From the NCBI GenBank assembly GCA_022767345.1, contig JALEOD010000044.1, positions 1-64,000 on the forward strand: DNA of 64,000 nucleotides. The letters are read 5' to 3'. The translations under genes were made by a program, and so were the position numbers. The notes beneath the pieces were generated by a model. It had not been told where the DNA came from. It made no database searches and was given only the letters and a program-made list of their open reading frames with translations. The DNA is from Emergencia sp. (GTDB lineage: Bacteria > Bacillota > Clostridia > Peptostreptococcales > Anaerovoracaceae). Numbering within the stretch: position 1 is the stretch's first letter; each line of letters starts with the position of its first letter. Below are positions 50,286-59,494 of this stretch, one piece after another.

Positions 50286-53011
50286 ACAAGGGTTTAAAAC
50301 AGGCGCACACAAGGTATCAGCAGATTGTGGTGGTACTCATTGTTCTGATGGTGATTCTGTCCTTTCGTCTGTTCATGGTGACAATTCTGCAGCATGACGA
50401 GTGGACCTCAAAGGCCTCGGATCAGAATACGAAAACAATCAGCACCTCTGCGCCGCGGGGGAATATTTACGACCGAAACGGTGAGGCGCTTGCAATCAAC
50501 AAGCAGGTATTTACCGTAAATTTTAATGTCAGCGCATTGTCTACAGAGGAAATCAACAGTTCCGCACTGGAACTGATTAACACGCTGATTAAAAACGGAG
50601 ATAAGTATACGGACAACTTTCCTATAAAGATAGACAGCGACGGAAAGTTTTATTACACTTATAAACAGCAGATTAAGAAATGGTTGTCAAAGCAGGGCTT
50701 TGATACTGATTTGACGGCGGCGGAGGCTTTCAGCAGACTTTGCAGCAGATATAATCTGGACGACAGCCAGGAGGCAAGATTTGCTTCTATGGCAACCTTG
50801 GAAGAAAAATATAACCTGAATATTCCGATTAACGAGGACAAGATGGTCTATACTTACGACCAGTCTCTGGAACTTTTCTTTGGAAAATTCAGTTCTTACG
50901 AAGATGAGTTTAACGGCAAGATGACCGCTAAGGAGTGCTTTAAAGCCCTTCGTAAAAAATACGAAATCGACCCGGAACTTTCCGATAAAGAAGCGCGGAA
51001 GATTTTTATTATCAGAAATGAAGTTGCTACTAATGGGTTTACCCGGTATCTGCCGATTAAAGTCGCTTCTGATATTAGTACGAAAACCATCGCACATATT
51101 GAAGAGTCGGGTATCCCTGGCGTAGAGGTCGCTTCAGAAAGTGAGCGCGTATATCCTAACAAGAATACAGCATGTCACATTCTGGGCTATCTGGGTGCTA
51201 TTTCTGAAAGTGAGACGGAGTACTATGTGGAGGAACGCGGCTACAGCGCCAGCGATCTTGTCGGCAAAGACGGTATAGAAGCGGCGCTGGAAGAGAAACT
51301 TCACGGGACACCGGGAACGACGCAGATTCGCGTAAACAGTGCAGGGGAATATGTAGAGACCATCAGCACCAGTGAGCCAAAAAAGGGATCTGATGTATAT
51401 CTGACGATAGATTTGCGGCTGCAGAAGGCTGCAGAAAAGGCCCTTGCAAAGAAGGCGGCAGGAAAGAGCGGCGCTGCTGTAGCCATCGATGTAGAAACAG
51501 GGGATGTGCTTGCTATGGCAAGTTATCCGACTTATAATCCCAATATTTTTGCCAACGGTATTTCTGACAAAGCCTGGGATTCTGTGCAGCAGGAAAATCC
51601 GAGAGATCCATTCTCACCTGCGCCGCTGTACAACAATGCCACCAAGGCGGCCATTCAGCCGGGTTCAACTTTTAAGCCGATTACAGCTGTTGCGGCTCTG
51701 GAAGCCGGTTTGGATCCGAACCGCCAGATTTACGATGACGGTATGATTGAGTACGGTGACAGGGAGTGGGGCTGCTCCGCGTGGAACGACTACGGCGGCA
51801 GACACGGCAGTCAGAACCTGGAATGGGGGATCGGAAACTCCTGCAATACCTATTTTTACAACATCGCAACAGGTAAAGACTGGGATTCAGGGGCATCTTT
51901 AGGCTATACTTTGTCCGTGGAGGATTTGATGAACACGGCGAAGAAATTCGGCCTGGGCATCAAGACCGGTATTGAAATTGACGAAGTTGTGGCGAAAACG
52001 CCGACGGCTGCGATGAAGATAGAAAATACCAAGGTAGGCATTAAGGACTATCTCTACAATAACAGAAACCGCTTCTTCCCGAAGTCCGTAGTCAACGACT
52101 ATGACAAGCTGGTGGAAAACCTTGCTACCATCGCTGACTGGACTGAGGATAATCCGGAGTACGGAGAGTTAATCGAGCTTTTGAGAAAGCACACGCAGGT
52201 TAAGGAAAGCCAGCTTGAGACTGTGGCTGCCCGTGTAAAGTTTGACTTCTACATTCAGGCGCAGTGGGGCGTAGGCGACCAGTTTAACTTCTCAATCGGA
52301 CAGGGCTATAACGCATATACGCCCCTTGCCATGGCAAATTATGTGGCAACTCTGGGCAATGACGGTGTCAGAAATCAGGCCAGCCTGGTTTACGGCATTG
52401 AGGGCGAGGGTCTCAACGTCAAGGATAAGCCGGTGGATTTAAAGTTAAAAGACGGCACTGTTGATGAAGTAATCAAGGGGATGCGCCGCGTGTGCACCAG
52501 CGGTACTCTTTCTGGTTTCTTTGGAAATTTCCCTGTGGCAGTTGCGGGAAAAACCGGTACAGCCGAAAACCAGACGCTGATTCAGCCAAAGAGTGAAATC
52601 TCTTATGTAAAGAATCATCTGGGACAGTTTAATTCCGCCGCAGGTACTTCCGTTTCCTGGTCTAAGGTCAAGAAAAAAATCGAGGAAATGATGGAAAAGG
52701 ATCCGGAGCGCTATCCGTCTGAAGAGGATACGGTAGATGATGCGCTGATTGAAGTGAGCAATTACAAGATTACCCAGTCGATGATCAATTCCTATAAGCA
52801 GACCCACGACTATGTAGCATGGACTATTTCTATGGCACCGGCTGATAATCCGAAAATTGCAGTAGCAGTTATGATTATCGATGGCGGCTACTCTTCTAAT
52901 GCAGCGCCTGTGGCAAAGGATATTCTGGAAGCGTATCTGGGCATTGATGACGCTGACAACAAAGTAAAAGTAAGCAAAACTGATATGGACGGAAAAAATA
53001 GAGTACAGTAA
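50282..53011 (+). CDS. mrdA: Penicillin-binding protein 2 (elongasome transpeptidase)
   Basis: A 909-residue class B penicillin-binding protein, larger than E. coli PBP2 (633) through insertions. One membrane helix (about 15-37) is followed by SAPRGNIYDRNGEALAINK. There is a charged insertion of about 150 residues (110-260) rich in aspartate and lysine, then the pedestal (ACHILGYLG). The transpeptidase domain has STFKPI, SCNTYFY and GKTGTAE, with a further insertion (about 780-840) after KTG. It cross-links lateral wall peptidoglycan together with RodA. It is coupled to mreD. Confidence 0.95.
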   Translation: MNKGLKQAHTRYQQIVVVLIVLMVILSFRLFMVTILQHDEWTSKASDQNTKTISTSAPRGNIYDRNGEALAINKQVFTVNFNVSALSTEEINSSALELINTLIKNGDKYTDNFPIKIDSDGKFYYTYKQQIKKWLSKQGFDTDLTAAEAFSRLCSRYNLDDSQEARFASMATLEEKYNLNIPINEDKMVYTYDQSLELFFGKFSSYEDEFNGKMTAKECFKALRKKYEIDPELSDKEARKIFIIRNEVATNGFTRYLPIKVASDISTKTIAHIEESGIPGVEVASESERVYPNKNTACHILGYLGAISESETEYYVEERGYSASDLVGKDGIEAALEEKLHGTPGTTQIRVNSAGEYVETISTSEPKKGSDVYLTIDLRLQKAAEKALAKKAAGKSGAAVAIDVETGDVLAMASYPTYNPNIFANGISDKAWDSVQQENPRDPFSPAPLYNNATKAAIQPGSTFKPITAVAALEAGLDPNRQIYDDGMIEYGDREWGCSAWNDYGGRHGSQNLEWGIGNSCNTYFYNIATGKDWDSGASLGYTLSVEDLMNTAKKFGLGIKTGIEIDEVVAKTPTAAMKIENTKVGIKDYLYNNRNRFFPKSVVNDYDKLVENLATIADWTEDNPEYGELIELLRKHTQVKESQLETVAARVKFDFYIQAQWGVGDQFNFSIGQGYNAYTPLAMANYVATLGNDGVRNQASLVYGIEGEGLNVKDKPVDLKLKDGTVDEVIKGMRRVCTSGTLSGFFGNFPVAVAGKTGTAENQTLIQPKSEISYVKNHLGQFNSAAGTSVSWSKVKKKIEEMMEKDPERYPSEEDTVDDALIEVSNYKITQSMINSYKQTHDYVAWTISMAPADNPKIAVAVMIIDGGYSSNAAPVAKDILEAYLGIDDADNKVKVSKTDMDGKNRVQ

Positions 53012-53048
53012 ATAGAGTACGGTAATTTAGATTTAATTGGAGGACGAA

Positions 53049-53771
53049 ATGGGCAGAGCATTTTTAATTGCATCAGGAAAGGGTGGAACCGGAAAATCCA
53101 TGTTTGCTGTCAACTTTGGTGCAACACTGGCAAAGAAAGGCGCAAAGGTGGTGATTCTGGATTTGGATTTGGGCCTTAGAAATCTGGACCTATATTTCGG
53201 ACTGGAGAACAACGTGGTATATGATGTATATGATGTTTTGACTGGAGTTTGCCGTATTAAACAGGCACTGATTCGGGATAAGCGGTTTGATGATTTATAT
53301 CTGATGGCGGCATCACCGACCAGAGACGATGGCACGCTGACGCCGCTCCACATGAAAGTCCTCTGTGAAAAACTGAAAAACACCTACGATTATGTGATTA
53401 TCGATGCGCCGTCGGGAATCGACGACGGTCTGGTTCTGTCCTCAGCAGGTGCAGATACCGCAATTATCGTAACGACGCCGGAATACTCGGCGCTTCGTGA
53501 TGCCGATACGGTAGACCGCCAGCTTTTGCAGCTAGGAATCAGAGAACGGTTTGTCGTCTTAAACAAAGTCGTTGCTGAAATGATGAGCGCAGGCTATATG
53601 CCGCGGCTCCGCGAGATTACCTCTATGCTGCAGCCGCCTTTTGCAGGGGTCATTCAGTTTGACGAAAACATTCAAATTTCCATGAATCTGGGCATTCCAA
53701 TCGTTCTAAAGGAAGATACTTATATCGAAGAAAACTTTGAACATATTGTGGAGAGAATTGAAAGTAAATAA
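53049..53771 (+). CDS. MinD-like ParA-family ATPase
   Basis: A 240-residue P-loop ATPase with the deviant Walker A SGKGGTGKSMFAVNFG (residues 9-24), the MinD segment VVILDLDLGLRNLDLYFGLE and Walker B DYVIIDAPSGID. It resembles septum-site-determining MinD, but the protein ends at ENFEHIVERIESK without the C-terminal amphipathic membrane-targeting helix of MinD. Neither minC nor minE is adjacent, although min genes are common at this place in Clostridia. It could be a divergent MinD or an FlhG-like ATPase. The ATG at 53049 follows GGAGG. Confidence 0.82.
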   Translation: MGRAFLIASGKGGTGKSMFAVNFGATLAKKGAKVVILDLDLGLRNLDLYFGLENNVVYDVYDVLTGVCRIKQALIRDKRFDDLYLMAASPTRDDGTLTPLHMKVLCEKLKNTYDYVIIDAPSGIDDGLVLSSAGADTAIIVTTPEYSALRDADTVDRQLLQLGIRERFVVLNKVVAEMMSAGYMPRLREITSMLQPPFAGVIQFDENIQISMNLGIPIVLKEDTYIEENFEHIVERIESK

Positions 53772-53798
53772 TAGGTGAATTTTTACAGCGAAAATGTA

Positions 53799-53840
53799 AA
53801 CTGCACCGTGGGCTATGAGAACCTGCCAGTGCAGTTTTGT
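53799..53840. terminator. Terminator between the MinD-like and HTH-Uma2 genes
   Basis: AACTGCAC (53799-53806) pairs with GTGCAGTT (53829-53836), followed by TTGTTG. It separates the convergent genes on the two strands. Confidence 0.7.
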
Positions 53841-53857
53841 TGTAAGAGCAGAATTGA

Positions 53858-54709
53858 TTATTTTTCATAGAGAAAATGGATATAATCCAAAAGCGCTGCT
53901 AAGTTGATCTGACATTGATTATCCAGCACAGCAACTGGAACGGTTTCTGTAAATCCGGTGATATGGCGGAAATTGTCACTCGTGAAATCATATATCATGA
54001 TGGATTGTTTCTCAGGATCTATCATCCAGTATTCGCGGACACCGGCATTCATATATTTGCTTAGCTTGATAATCATGTCCTTTCTACGGGTGGACTTAGA
54101 CAGCACTTCCAGTGCGAAATCCGGCGCGCCGTAGACGCAGCGGTTGATAATCTTGCTGCGGTCGCAGACGATGATGACATCCGGCTGTACCATGGTTTTC
54201 TCATCGCAGTCAAGCTGCACATCCAGTGGGGAAATCATCGGAAGACAGTCGCCTTTTTTTGCTGTGATGTGATTAAAGAACTGATTATAGAAAAAACCTG
54301 TAATCAGCTGATGCATGGAACTGGGGGAGGTCATGTCGTAGATGACACCGTCAATCAGCTCAAACCGCTTGTCCTCGGGCAGATTGTAATAATCCTCCAG
54401 GGTGTATTCTCCCTGCTGCCTGCGTGTGTAGGCAAGAGCGGTTTCACAGATTGTTGACGCGCCTGCGGCGGCAATCTGCGCGTTGAATGTGCCGGGAGTA
54501 CCAGGCGTGGTAGGCGTTTTAGGTGCGCCGGATGGGGAACCGAACCTCAAAACGGCTTCCAGCGCGCGGAGGGTATCGTAGCGCGGGGAAGAAGTTGCGC
54601 CGCTGAAAATCTTCTGCACAGTACCCAGTGGGATACCGGACAGCTTAGCAATCATCGCGTTGGAGTAACCCAGTTCTTTCTTTCTATCTTTCATTTCCTG
54701 AATGGTCAT
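53858..54709 (-). CDS. HTH and Uma2-type (PD-D/E-XK) nuclease-like fusion protein
   Basis: A 283-residue protein. The N-terminus is an Xre/lambda-type helix-turn-helix (about 1-55; KKELGYSNAMIAKLSGIPLG, QKIFSG). A Pro/Thr/Gly linker (KTPTTPGTPGTF) and a C-terminal Uma2/DUF820 domain follow (LPEDKRFELIDGVIYDM, the PDVIIV aspartate, ALEVLSKSTRRKD). Uma2 domains have a restriction-endonuclease-like fold; their targets are unknown. The frame is open 23 codons upstream but the ATG at 54709 has AAAGGA before it. It sits on the minus strand between minD-like and rodA. Confidence 0.82.
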   Translation of the reverse strand: MTIQEMKDRKKELGYSNAMIAKLSGIPLGTVQKIFSGATSSPRYDTLRALEAVLRFGSPSGAPKTPTTPGTPGTFNAQIAAAGASTICETALAYTRRQQGEYTLEDYYNLPEDKRFELIDGVIYDMTSPSSMHQLITGFFYNQFFNHITAKKGDCLPMISPLDVQLDCDEKTMVQPDVIIVCDRSKIINRCVYGAPDFALEVLSKSTRRKDMIIKLSKYMNAGVREYWMIDPEKQSIMIYDFTSDNFRHITGFTETVPVAVLDNQCQINLAALLDYIHFLYEK

Positions 54710-55100
54710 AGTTCGGTTTCCTTTCGGTGAAGTAAGGAACGCTTTAAATATTATAGCAGAGACAAAATCAAAGAACAACCGTTTTGGGATAAAAATAGAA
54801 TAAAAATGTATTGCAAAATGGATTTGAAACGGAGGCGACTTTTAGATGAAATGAAAAAAAATTTCGTTTTGCAGAAAAAAGCAAAGAAATAAAGAAAAAA
54901 AGGAAAAGCTGAGCAGGAGGCGTATCAATCAGACTGCAATGAAGCGATTTTTCTTCTCTGTGGTACTGATTTATATACTTTTCTGTGAGAAGAAGGGTGA
55001 ATTTATAGAGTCCGATTTGTTTTATTGAAATTATTTGAAATGATTTAATGTGATTTTCCTTTTTTTGAGGCAACAAAGGGTAAAGTTCTGCAATAGGAAA
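54710..55100. other. AT-rich intergenic region, no gene seen
   Basis: This stretch is strongly A-rich, with several poly-A tracts (for example 54853-54860 and 54885-54905). Open frames on either strand lack ribosome binding sites and look like random low-complexity sequence. It probably carries the promoter of the HTH-Uma2 gene on the minus strand, but I cannot pick one with confidence. Confidence 0.4.
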
Positions 55101-55141
55101 AAAGAGGTACGAAATTCGTAGAAAATGATTTTGTACCTCTT
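55101..55141. terminator. Terminator of rodA
   Basis: AGAGGTAC (55103-55110) and GTACCTCT (55133-55140) form the stem. Read on the minus strand it is followed by a T run (TTTTTTCC), so it ends rodA. The plus-strand side also has a short T run. Confidence 0.8.
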
Positions 55142-55165
55142 GATTTTTACTTTGTAATTAAAACG

Positions 55166-56269
55166 TTAAAAATTAATCCCCTTGCTGCGCATGCCCACAT
55201 CCAGCACCAGACCGATGGCGAACATATTGCTCATAATAGAAGAGCCGCCTGCGCTGAGCAGCGGCAGGGTAATGCCGGTTACAGGCATAAGTCCCATGGT
55301 CATGGCAATGTTTTCAAAGATCTGAAATGCGAACATACCGATGACACCGGCGACAACCAAGGCCCCGTAAAAGTCCAGCGCATCTCTGACGATGCCGGCC
55401 ATGCGAACCAGAAGAATGGTAAACAGACCGATGACGGCAAGTCCGCCGACCAGACCAAGTTCTTCGCCGATTACAGAGAAGATAAAGTCGGAGGTCTGTA
55501 CCGGAATGAAATCCAGTTCTTTCTGCGTGCCGTTGAAAAGGCCTTTTCCGAAGACGCCGCCGGAGCCGATGGCGACTTTGGACTGCCATACCTGCCAGTT
55601 GCCGGAAAGGTTCAGATTATCCGGGTGCAGAAAGGCTTCGATACGTTCTTTCTGATAGTCTGCCATGAAGACATAGGCGACAGGAACGGCTGCGAGAACC
55701 AGCGCAAAGAACTTACCGAAAACTTTCAGGTTGATGCCTGCAAAAAAAATCATGGCAACCCAAGTGAAAGAAAATACCAGAGCGCTTCCCAGGTCTTCTT
55801 TCAGTACGATAATGATAATCGGCGCAGCAACAATGCCGGCTTTCAGGAGGCCTTTAAAGTTATATAGGTCGTCCTTATGTTCGTTTAAGTAGCCTGCCAT
55901 AATCAGAATAAACAAAAGTTTGACAAATTCCGACGGCTGAATGGTCGTTACGCCCAGATCAATCCAGGAACGAGCGCCGAATTGCTCGATTCCAAGCCCC
56001 GGTATGTATACGGAAAGGAGCAGCAGAATCGAAAGCACGTAAAGATATTTCTCCATGCCGGCGAAAATGTTGTAATTGAAGTTCAAAATGATGATGATAC
56101 CCAAAAGTCCAATGAAATAAGCGATACACTGTACCACCACTTCACGGCTGATAAAACCGCTGCTGATTTGGGTGCTTCCAATCATCAAAATGCTCAGTCC
56201 GGCAAGCAGAACTACCACTGCGACGATGACTTTATCGATATTTTTAATTAAATTTGAAAAATAGTTCAT
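55166..56269 (-). CDS. rodA: Peptidoglycan glycosyltransferase RodA (SEDS family)
   Basis: A 367-residue membrane protein with ten likely transmembrane segments that polymerises lipid II for lateral wall growth together with PBP2. SEDS motifs are visible: GARSWIDLGVTTIQPSEFVK, LKEDLGSALVFSFTW, IPVQTSDFIFSVIGEELGLVGG and LPLLSAGGSSIMSNM. AGAGGGG precedes the ATG. It is divergent from rny and lies near, but not in, the mreBCD-PBP2 transcript. Confidence 0.96.
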   Translation of the reverse strand: MNYFSNLIKNIDKVIVAVVVLLAGLSILMIGSTQISSGFISREVVVQCIAYFIGLLGIIIILNFNYNIFAGMEKYLYVLSILLLLSVYIPGLGIEQFGARSWIDLGVTTIQPSEFVKLLFILIMAGYLNEHKDDLYNFKGLLKAGIVAAPIIIIVLKEDLGSALVFSFTWVAMIFFAGINLKVFGKFFALVLAAVPVAYVFMADYQKERIEAFLHPDNLNLSGNWQVWQSKVAIGSGGVFGKGLFNGTQKELDFIPVQTSDFIFSVIGEELGLVGGLAVIGLFTILLVRMAGIVRDALDFYGALVVAGVIGMFAFQIFENIAMTMGLMPVTGITLPLLSAGGSSIMSNMFAIGLVLDVGMRSKGINF

Positions 56270-56287
56270 AGTTTTCCCCTCTTGTTC

Positions 56288-56326
56288 TTGACATTATGCC
56301 GATTACAACATTATAATATATGTTGT
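56288..56326 (+). promoter_or_regulatory. Strong promoter of rny with a palindrome over the -10
   Basis: TTGACA (56288-56293), an 18-base spacer and TATAAT (56312-56317) are perfect hexamers. ACAACAT (56305-56311) and ATGTTGT (56320-56326) form an inverted repeat centred on the -10, a possible operator. The leader to the rny start is about 120 bases. Confidence 0.8.
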
Positions 56327-56445
56327 GCGAATATATCAAGATTTAATTACGTAATGCGAAATTTTTTATTGAAAACCTTGAAAATATAAGACGACTTTAG
56401 AAGAGACCTGAAGAAAAAATTTAAAACAAAGAAGGAGGTGCTTTA

Positions 56446-57987
56446 ATGTCTCCAATTATATGGATTGTAATTTGTGCAGCAGTATTGGCACTCGGAATAT
56501 TAGTTGGCTATATCCTGAGAAAGAATATTGGGGAGAAAGCTATCGGCAGTGCAGAGCAGAAAGCCAGAAACTTAATTCTGGATGCTGAAAATAAATCCGA
56601 AACGATTAAAAAAGAGATTACATTAGAAGCAAAAGAAGAAGCGCATCGCATGCGTACCGACATTGAAAGAGAAGTTAAAGAAAGAAGAGCCGAGATACAG
56701 CGCTCTGAAAGAAGGTTAATTCAGAAAGAAGAATCAGTTGACAGAAAACTGGAAAACATCGAAAAAAGAGAAGAAAGCATTACTAAACACGAAAAAGAAA
56801 TCTTAGAAAAGAAGGAGCAGTTAGAAGGTTTTGTCGCAAGACAGATTGAGGAATTAGAAAAGATTTCCGGACTGACTGCCGAAGAAGCGAAAGCACTGCT
56901 TTTGGACGAGATTGAAAAGGACGTCAGACACGACGCTTCCCTGATGATTAAGGATATTGAGTCCAAGGCAAAGGAAGATGCAGACAAGAAAGCGAAAGAA
57001 ATCATCACAGGCGCAATTCAAAGATGTGCGGCAGATCATGTTGCAGAAAGTACAGTTTCTGTAGTTGCGCTGCCAAACGATGAAATGAAGGGCAGAATCA
57101 TCGGCCGTGAAGGTAGAAATATCAGAGCAATTGAGACACTGACCGGTGTTGATTTAATTATTGACGATACACCGGAAGCAGTTATTATTTCAGGTTTTGA
57201 TCCGGTAAGACGTGAGATTGCAAGAATCGCACTGGAAAAACTCATCGTCGACGGCAGAATCCATCCTGCAAGAATCGAAGAAATGGTGGACAAAGCTGAA
57301 CGCGAAGTCAATGCAATTATCAAAGAAGAAGGTGAACAGGCAACCTTTGAAGTGGGTATTCACAACCTGCACGGCGAGCTTGTAAAGCTTCTTGGAAGAC
57401 TGAAATACAGAACTTCCTATGGTCAGAACGTGCTGAAACACTCTGTAGAGGTTGCACATCTGGCAGGACTGATGGCCGGCGAGCTTGGACTGGATCCGAA
57501 GCTGGCAAAGAGAGCAGGATTGCTCCACGACATCGGAAAATCTTTAGACCACGAATACGAAGGTACTCACGTGGATATCGGTATTCAGATTTTGAAAAAG
57601 TACAAGGAATCTGAGGCGGTAATCAACGGTATGGCAGCCCATCACGGCGACTATGAGCCAAAGAGCATGGAAGCTGTACTGATTGCGGCGGCTGACGCAC
57701 TTTCCGCAGCAAGACCTGGTGCAAGACGAGAAACCTTAGACGCTTACATTAAACGTCTTGAAAAGCTGGAAGAAATTGCAAACACGACCCCTGGCGTAGA
57801 CAAGTCCTTTGCAATTCAGGCCGGCAGAGAAATCCGCATTATCGCAAAACCGGAAGAAATGAACGATGATGACATCGTATTACTGGCTAGAGAGGTTTCC
57901 AAGAAGATTGAATCCGAACTGGAATATCCGGGTCAGATTAAAGTTAACGTTGTCAGAGAAACCAGAGCAATCGACTACGCTAAGTAA
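56446..57987 (+). CDS. rny: Ribonuclease Y
   Basis: A 513-residue membrane-anchored endoribonuclease that starts decay of many mRNAs in Gram-positive bacteria. An N-terminal membrane helix ([21 protein letters not shown]) is followed by a long charged coiled coil (about 30-200). A KH domain follows (about 205-270; [20 protein letters not shown]), then an HD domain with [15 protein letters not shown] and [12 protein letters not shown]. Length matches the family (about 520). AAGGAGG precedes the ATG. Confidence 0.97.
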   Translation: MSPIIWIVICAAVLALGILVGYILRKNIGEKAIGSAEQKARNLILDAENKSETIKKEITLEAKEEAHRMRTDIEREVKERRAEIQRSERRLIQKEESVDRKLENIEKREESITKHEKEILEKKEQLEGFVARQIEELEKISGLTAEEAKALLLDEIEKDVRHDASLMIKDIESKAKEDADKKAKEIITGAIQRCAADHVAESTVSVVALPNDEMKGRIIGREGRNIRAIETLTGVDLIIDDTPEAVIISGFDPVRREIARIALEKLIVDGRIHPARIEEMVDKAEREVNAIIKEEGEQATFEVGIHNLHGELVKLLGRLKYRTSYGQNVLKHSVEVAHLAGLMAGELGLDPKLAKRAGLLHDIGKSLDHEYEGTHVDIGIQILKKYKESEAVINGMAAHHGDYEPKSMEAVLIAAADALSAARPGARRETLDAYIKRLEKLEEIANTTPGVDKSFAIQAGREIRIIAKPEEMNDDDIVLLAREVSKKIESELEYPGQIKVNVVRETRAIDYAK

Positions 57988-57999
57988 TATCGCAAATAC

Positions 58000-58027
58000 A
58001 ACTCCCCATTTCTATGGGGAGTTCTTT
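58000..58027 (+). terminator. Terminator after rny
   Basis: AACTCCCCAT (58000-58009) pairs with ATGGGGAGTT (58014-58023), followed by CTTTC. The T run is short. Confidence 0.7.
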
Positions 58028-58117
58028 CATGAAAAGGTTTTATGCATAGGTGATAATTTTCACATAGAATGATATAGACAGTTATTTTATTAAGCAATAA
58101 AGGACAAAAAGACATCA

Positions 58118-59467
58118 ATGATAAAAAGAACGGACTCCAATTATTATAAGCGGCTTTTGATGCTTGCACTGCCCATTGTGCTGCAGCAGATTATTTCTGT
58201 CAGCCTGAATCTGGTGGACAACATCATGATTGGAAAGCTGGGGCCGCTGCCCCTTGCGGCGGTAGGCTCTGCCAATCAGGTATTCGGCATTTACTCCATG
58301 ATTTTGTTCGGCCTGTTCAGCGGGGCGGCAGTGCCTTTGGCCCAGTATTTCGGTGTAAAAGATTTCAAAAGCATTCGAGGTATAGTCGGCATGGACATCA
58401 TTCTATGTCTGGTCATGGGAATTCCCACAGTGATTGCAGTTGTCATTGCGGCGCCTGAGGTAATCGCATTTTTTGCAGACGATGCAGAAGTGATTTCCAT
58501 GGGTGCGCAGTACATCAGAATTACCGCACTGACCTATCTGACAACCGGCGTAAGCTATGCAATCGCCTTCAATTCCAGATCGGTGCAGGCCCTGAAAGTT
58601 CCGACGATTATCAACGTATGCAGCATTTTGACCAATACCATTCTCAACTACATGTTGATTTACGGTCACGGCGGTTTCAGCCCTATGGGCGTAAAGGGCG
58701 CAGCCCTTGCGACGCTGACGGCACGAATCTTTGAAGTAACGGCATTGATTCTCTATTTATGCGTGGATAAGAACCACCCGTTCCACGGCAGAATCAAGGA
58801 CTTTACCAAGTTTTCTCTGGATTTTGTAAAGTCGGTGATGAGGACGGCGCTTCCTGTGGTAATCAGCGAAGGAGGCTGGTCTCTTGGTGTAAGCCTTACC
58901 TTTGCCGCTTACGGAAAAATCAGCGCACAGGCCTTGGCAGTGATTCAGGTCAGTCAGGTTCTTTGCAGTCTCTGTCAGTGCGCATCTTTTGGTGTAGGTA
59001 ACGCCAATGCGGCGCTGATTGGAGCAACCCTGGGGCAGGGAAAAGGCGAAGAAGCCTACGATAATTCCAAGAAATACATGGTGGTCCAGTGGGGACTCAA
59101 CGCAATGATGTGCATCATGATTCTTCTGCTGCGAAGGCCTATTGCCGCTATTTACGATTTTGACGCGGAAACAACCCAGATGCTGATGCTCTCTTTGGGC
59201 GTCTTTGCATTTACCTTAATTCCAAGAATGGCTTCTTATGCGGTGCAGTCGGGTATTCTGCGCGCCGGCGGAGATACCTTCTTCTGCATGGTGGTGGAAC
59301 TTGTCTGCAATTTGGGCATTGAGGTAGCCCTTGCTTATATCAGTGTACTGGTATTTAAACTGCCGCTGCATCTCTGCATTCTGGTAGCCTCCGGCGGAAA
59401 TCTGATCAAGGCAATTGTCGAATATAAGCGTTATCTTGGAAAAAAATGGATTAATACAATCATTTAG
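58118..59467 (+). CDS. MATE-family efflux transporter
   Basis: A 449-residue transporter with twelve likely transmembrane segments in two homologous halves, exporting drugs or metabolites by Na+ or H+ antiport. Family features are ALPIVLQQIISVSLNLVDNI, the GPLPLAAVGSANQVF segment and LFSGAAVPLAQYFGVKD. The ribosome binding site is weak (AAAGGAC, about 11 bases upstream). The substrate is not predictable. It lies 27 bases upstream of the cysteine desulfurase gene, perhaps cotranscribed. Confidence 0.93.
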   Translation: MIKRTDSNYYKRLLMLALPIVLQQIISVSLNLVDNIMIGKLGPLPLAAVGSANQVFGIYSMILFGLFSGAAVPLAQYFGVKDFKSIRGIVGMDIILCLVMGIPTVIAVVIAAPEVIAFFADDAEVISMGAQYIRITALTYLTTGVSYAIAFNSRSVQALKVPTIINVCSILTNTILNYMLIYGHGGFSPMGVKGAALATLTARIFEVTALILYLCVDKNHPFHGRIKDFTKFSLDFVKSVMRTALPVVISEGGWSLGVSLTFAAYGKISAQALAVIQVSQVLCSLCQCASFGVGNANAALIGATLGQGKGEEAYDNSKKYMVVQWGLNAMMCIMILLLRRPIAAIYDFDAETTQMLMLSLGVFAFTLIPRMASYAVQSGILRAGGDTFFCMVVELVCNLGIEVALAYISVLVFKLPLHLCILVASGGNLIKAIVEYKRYLGKKWINTII

Positions 59468-59494
59468 ATATGCTTAAAAATATAGGAGAAAAGA

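Noticed and set aside
54768..55076. A 102-codon minus-strand open frame
   Set aside because: It is Phe/Lys-rich low-complexity translation of poly-A/poly-T DNA and has no ribosome binding site.
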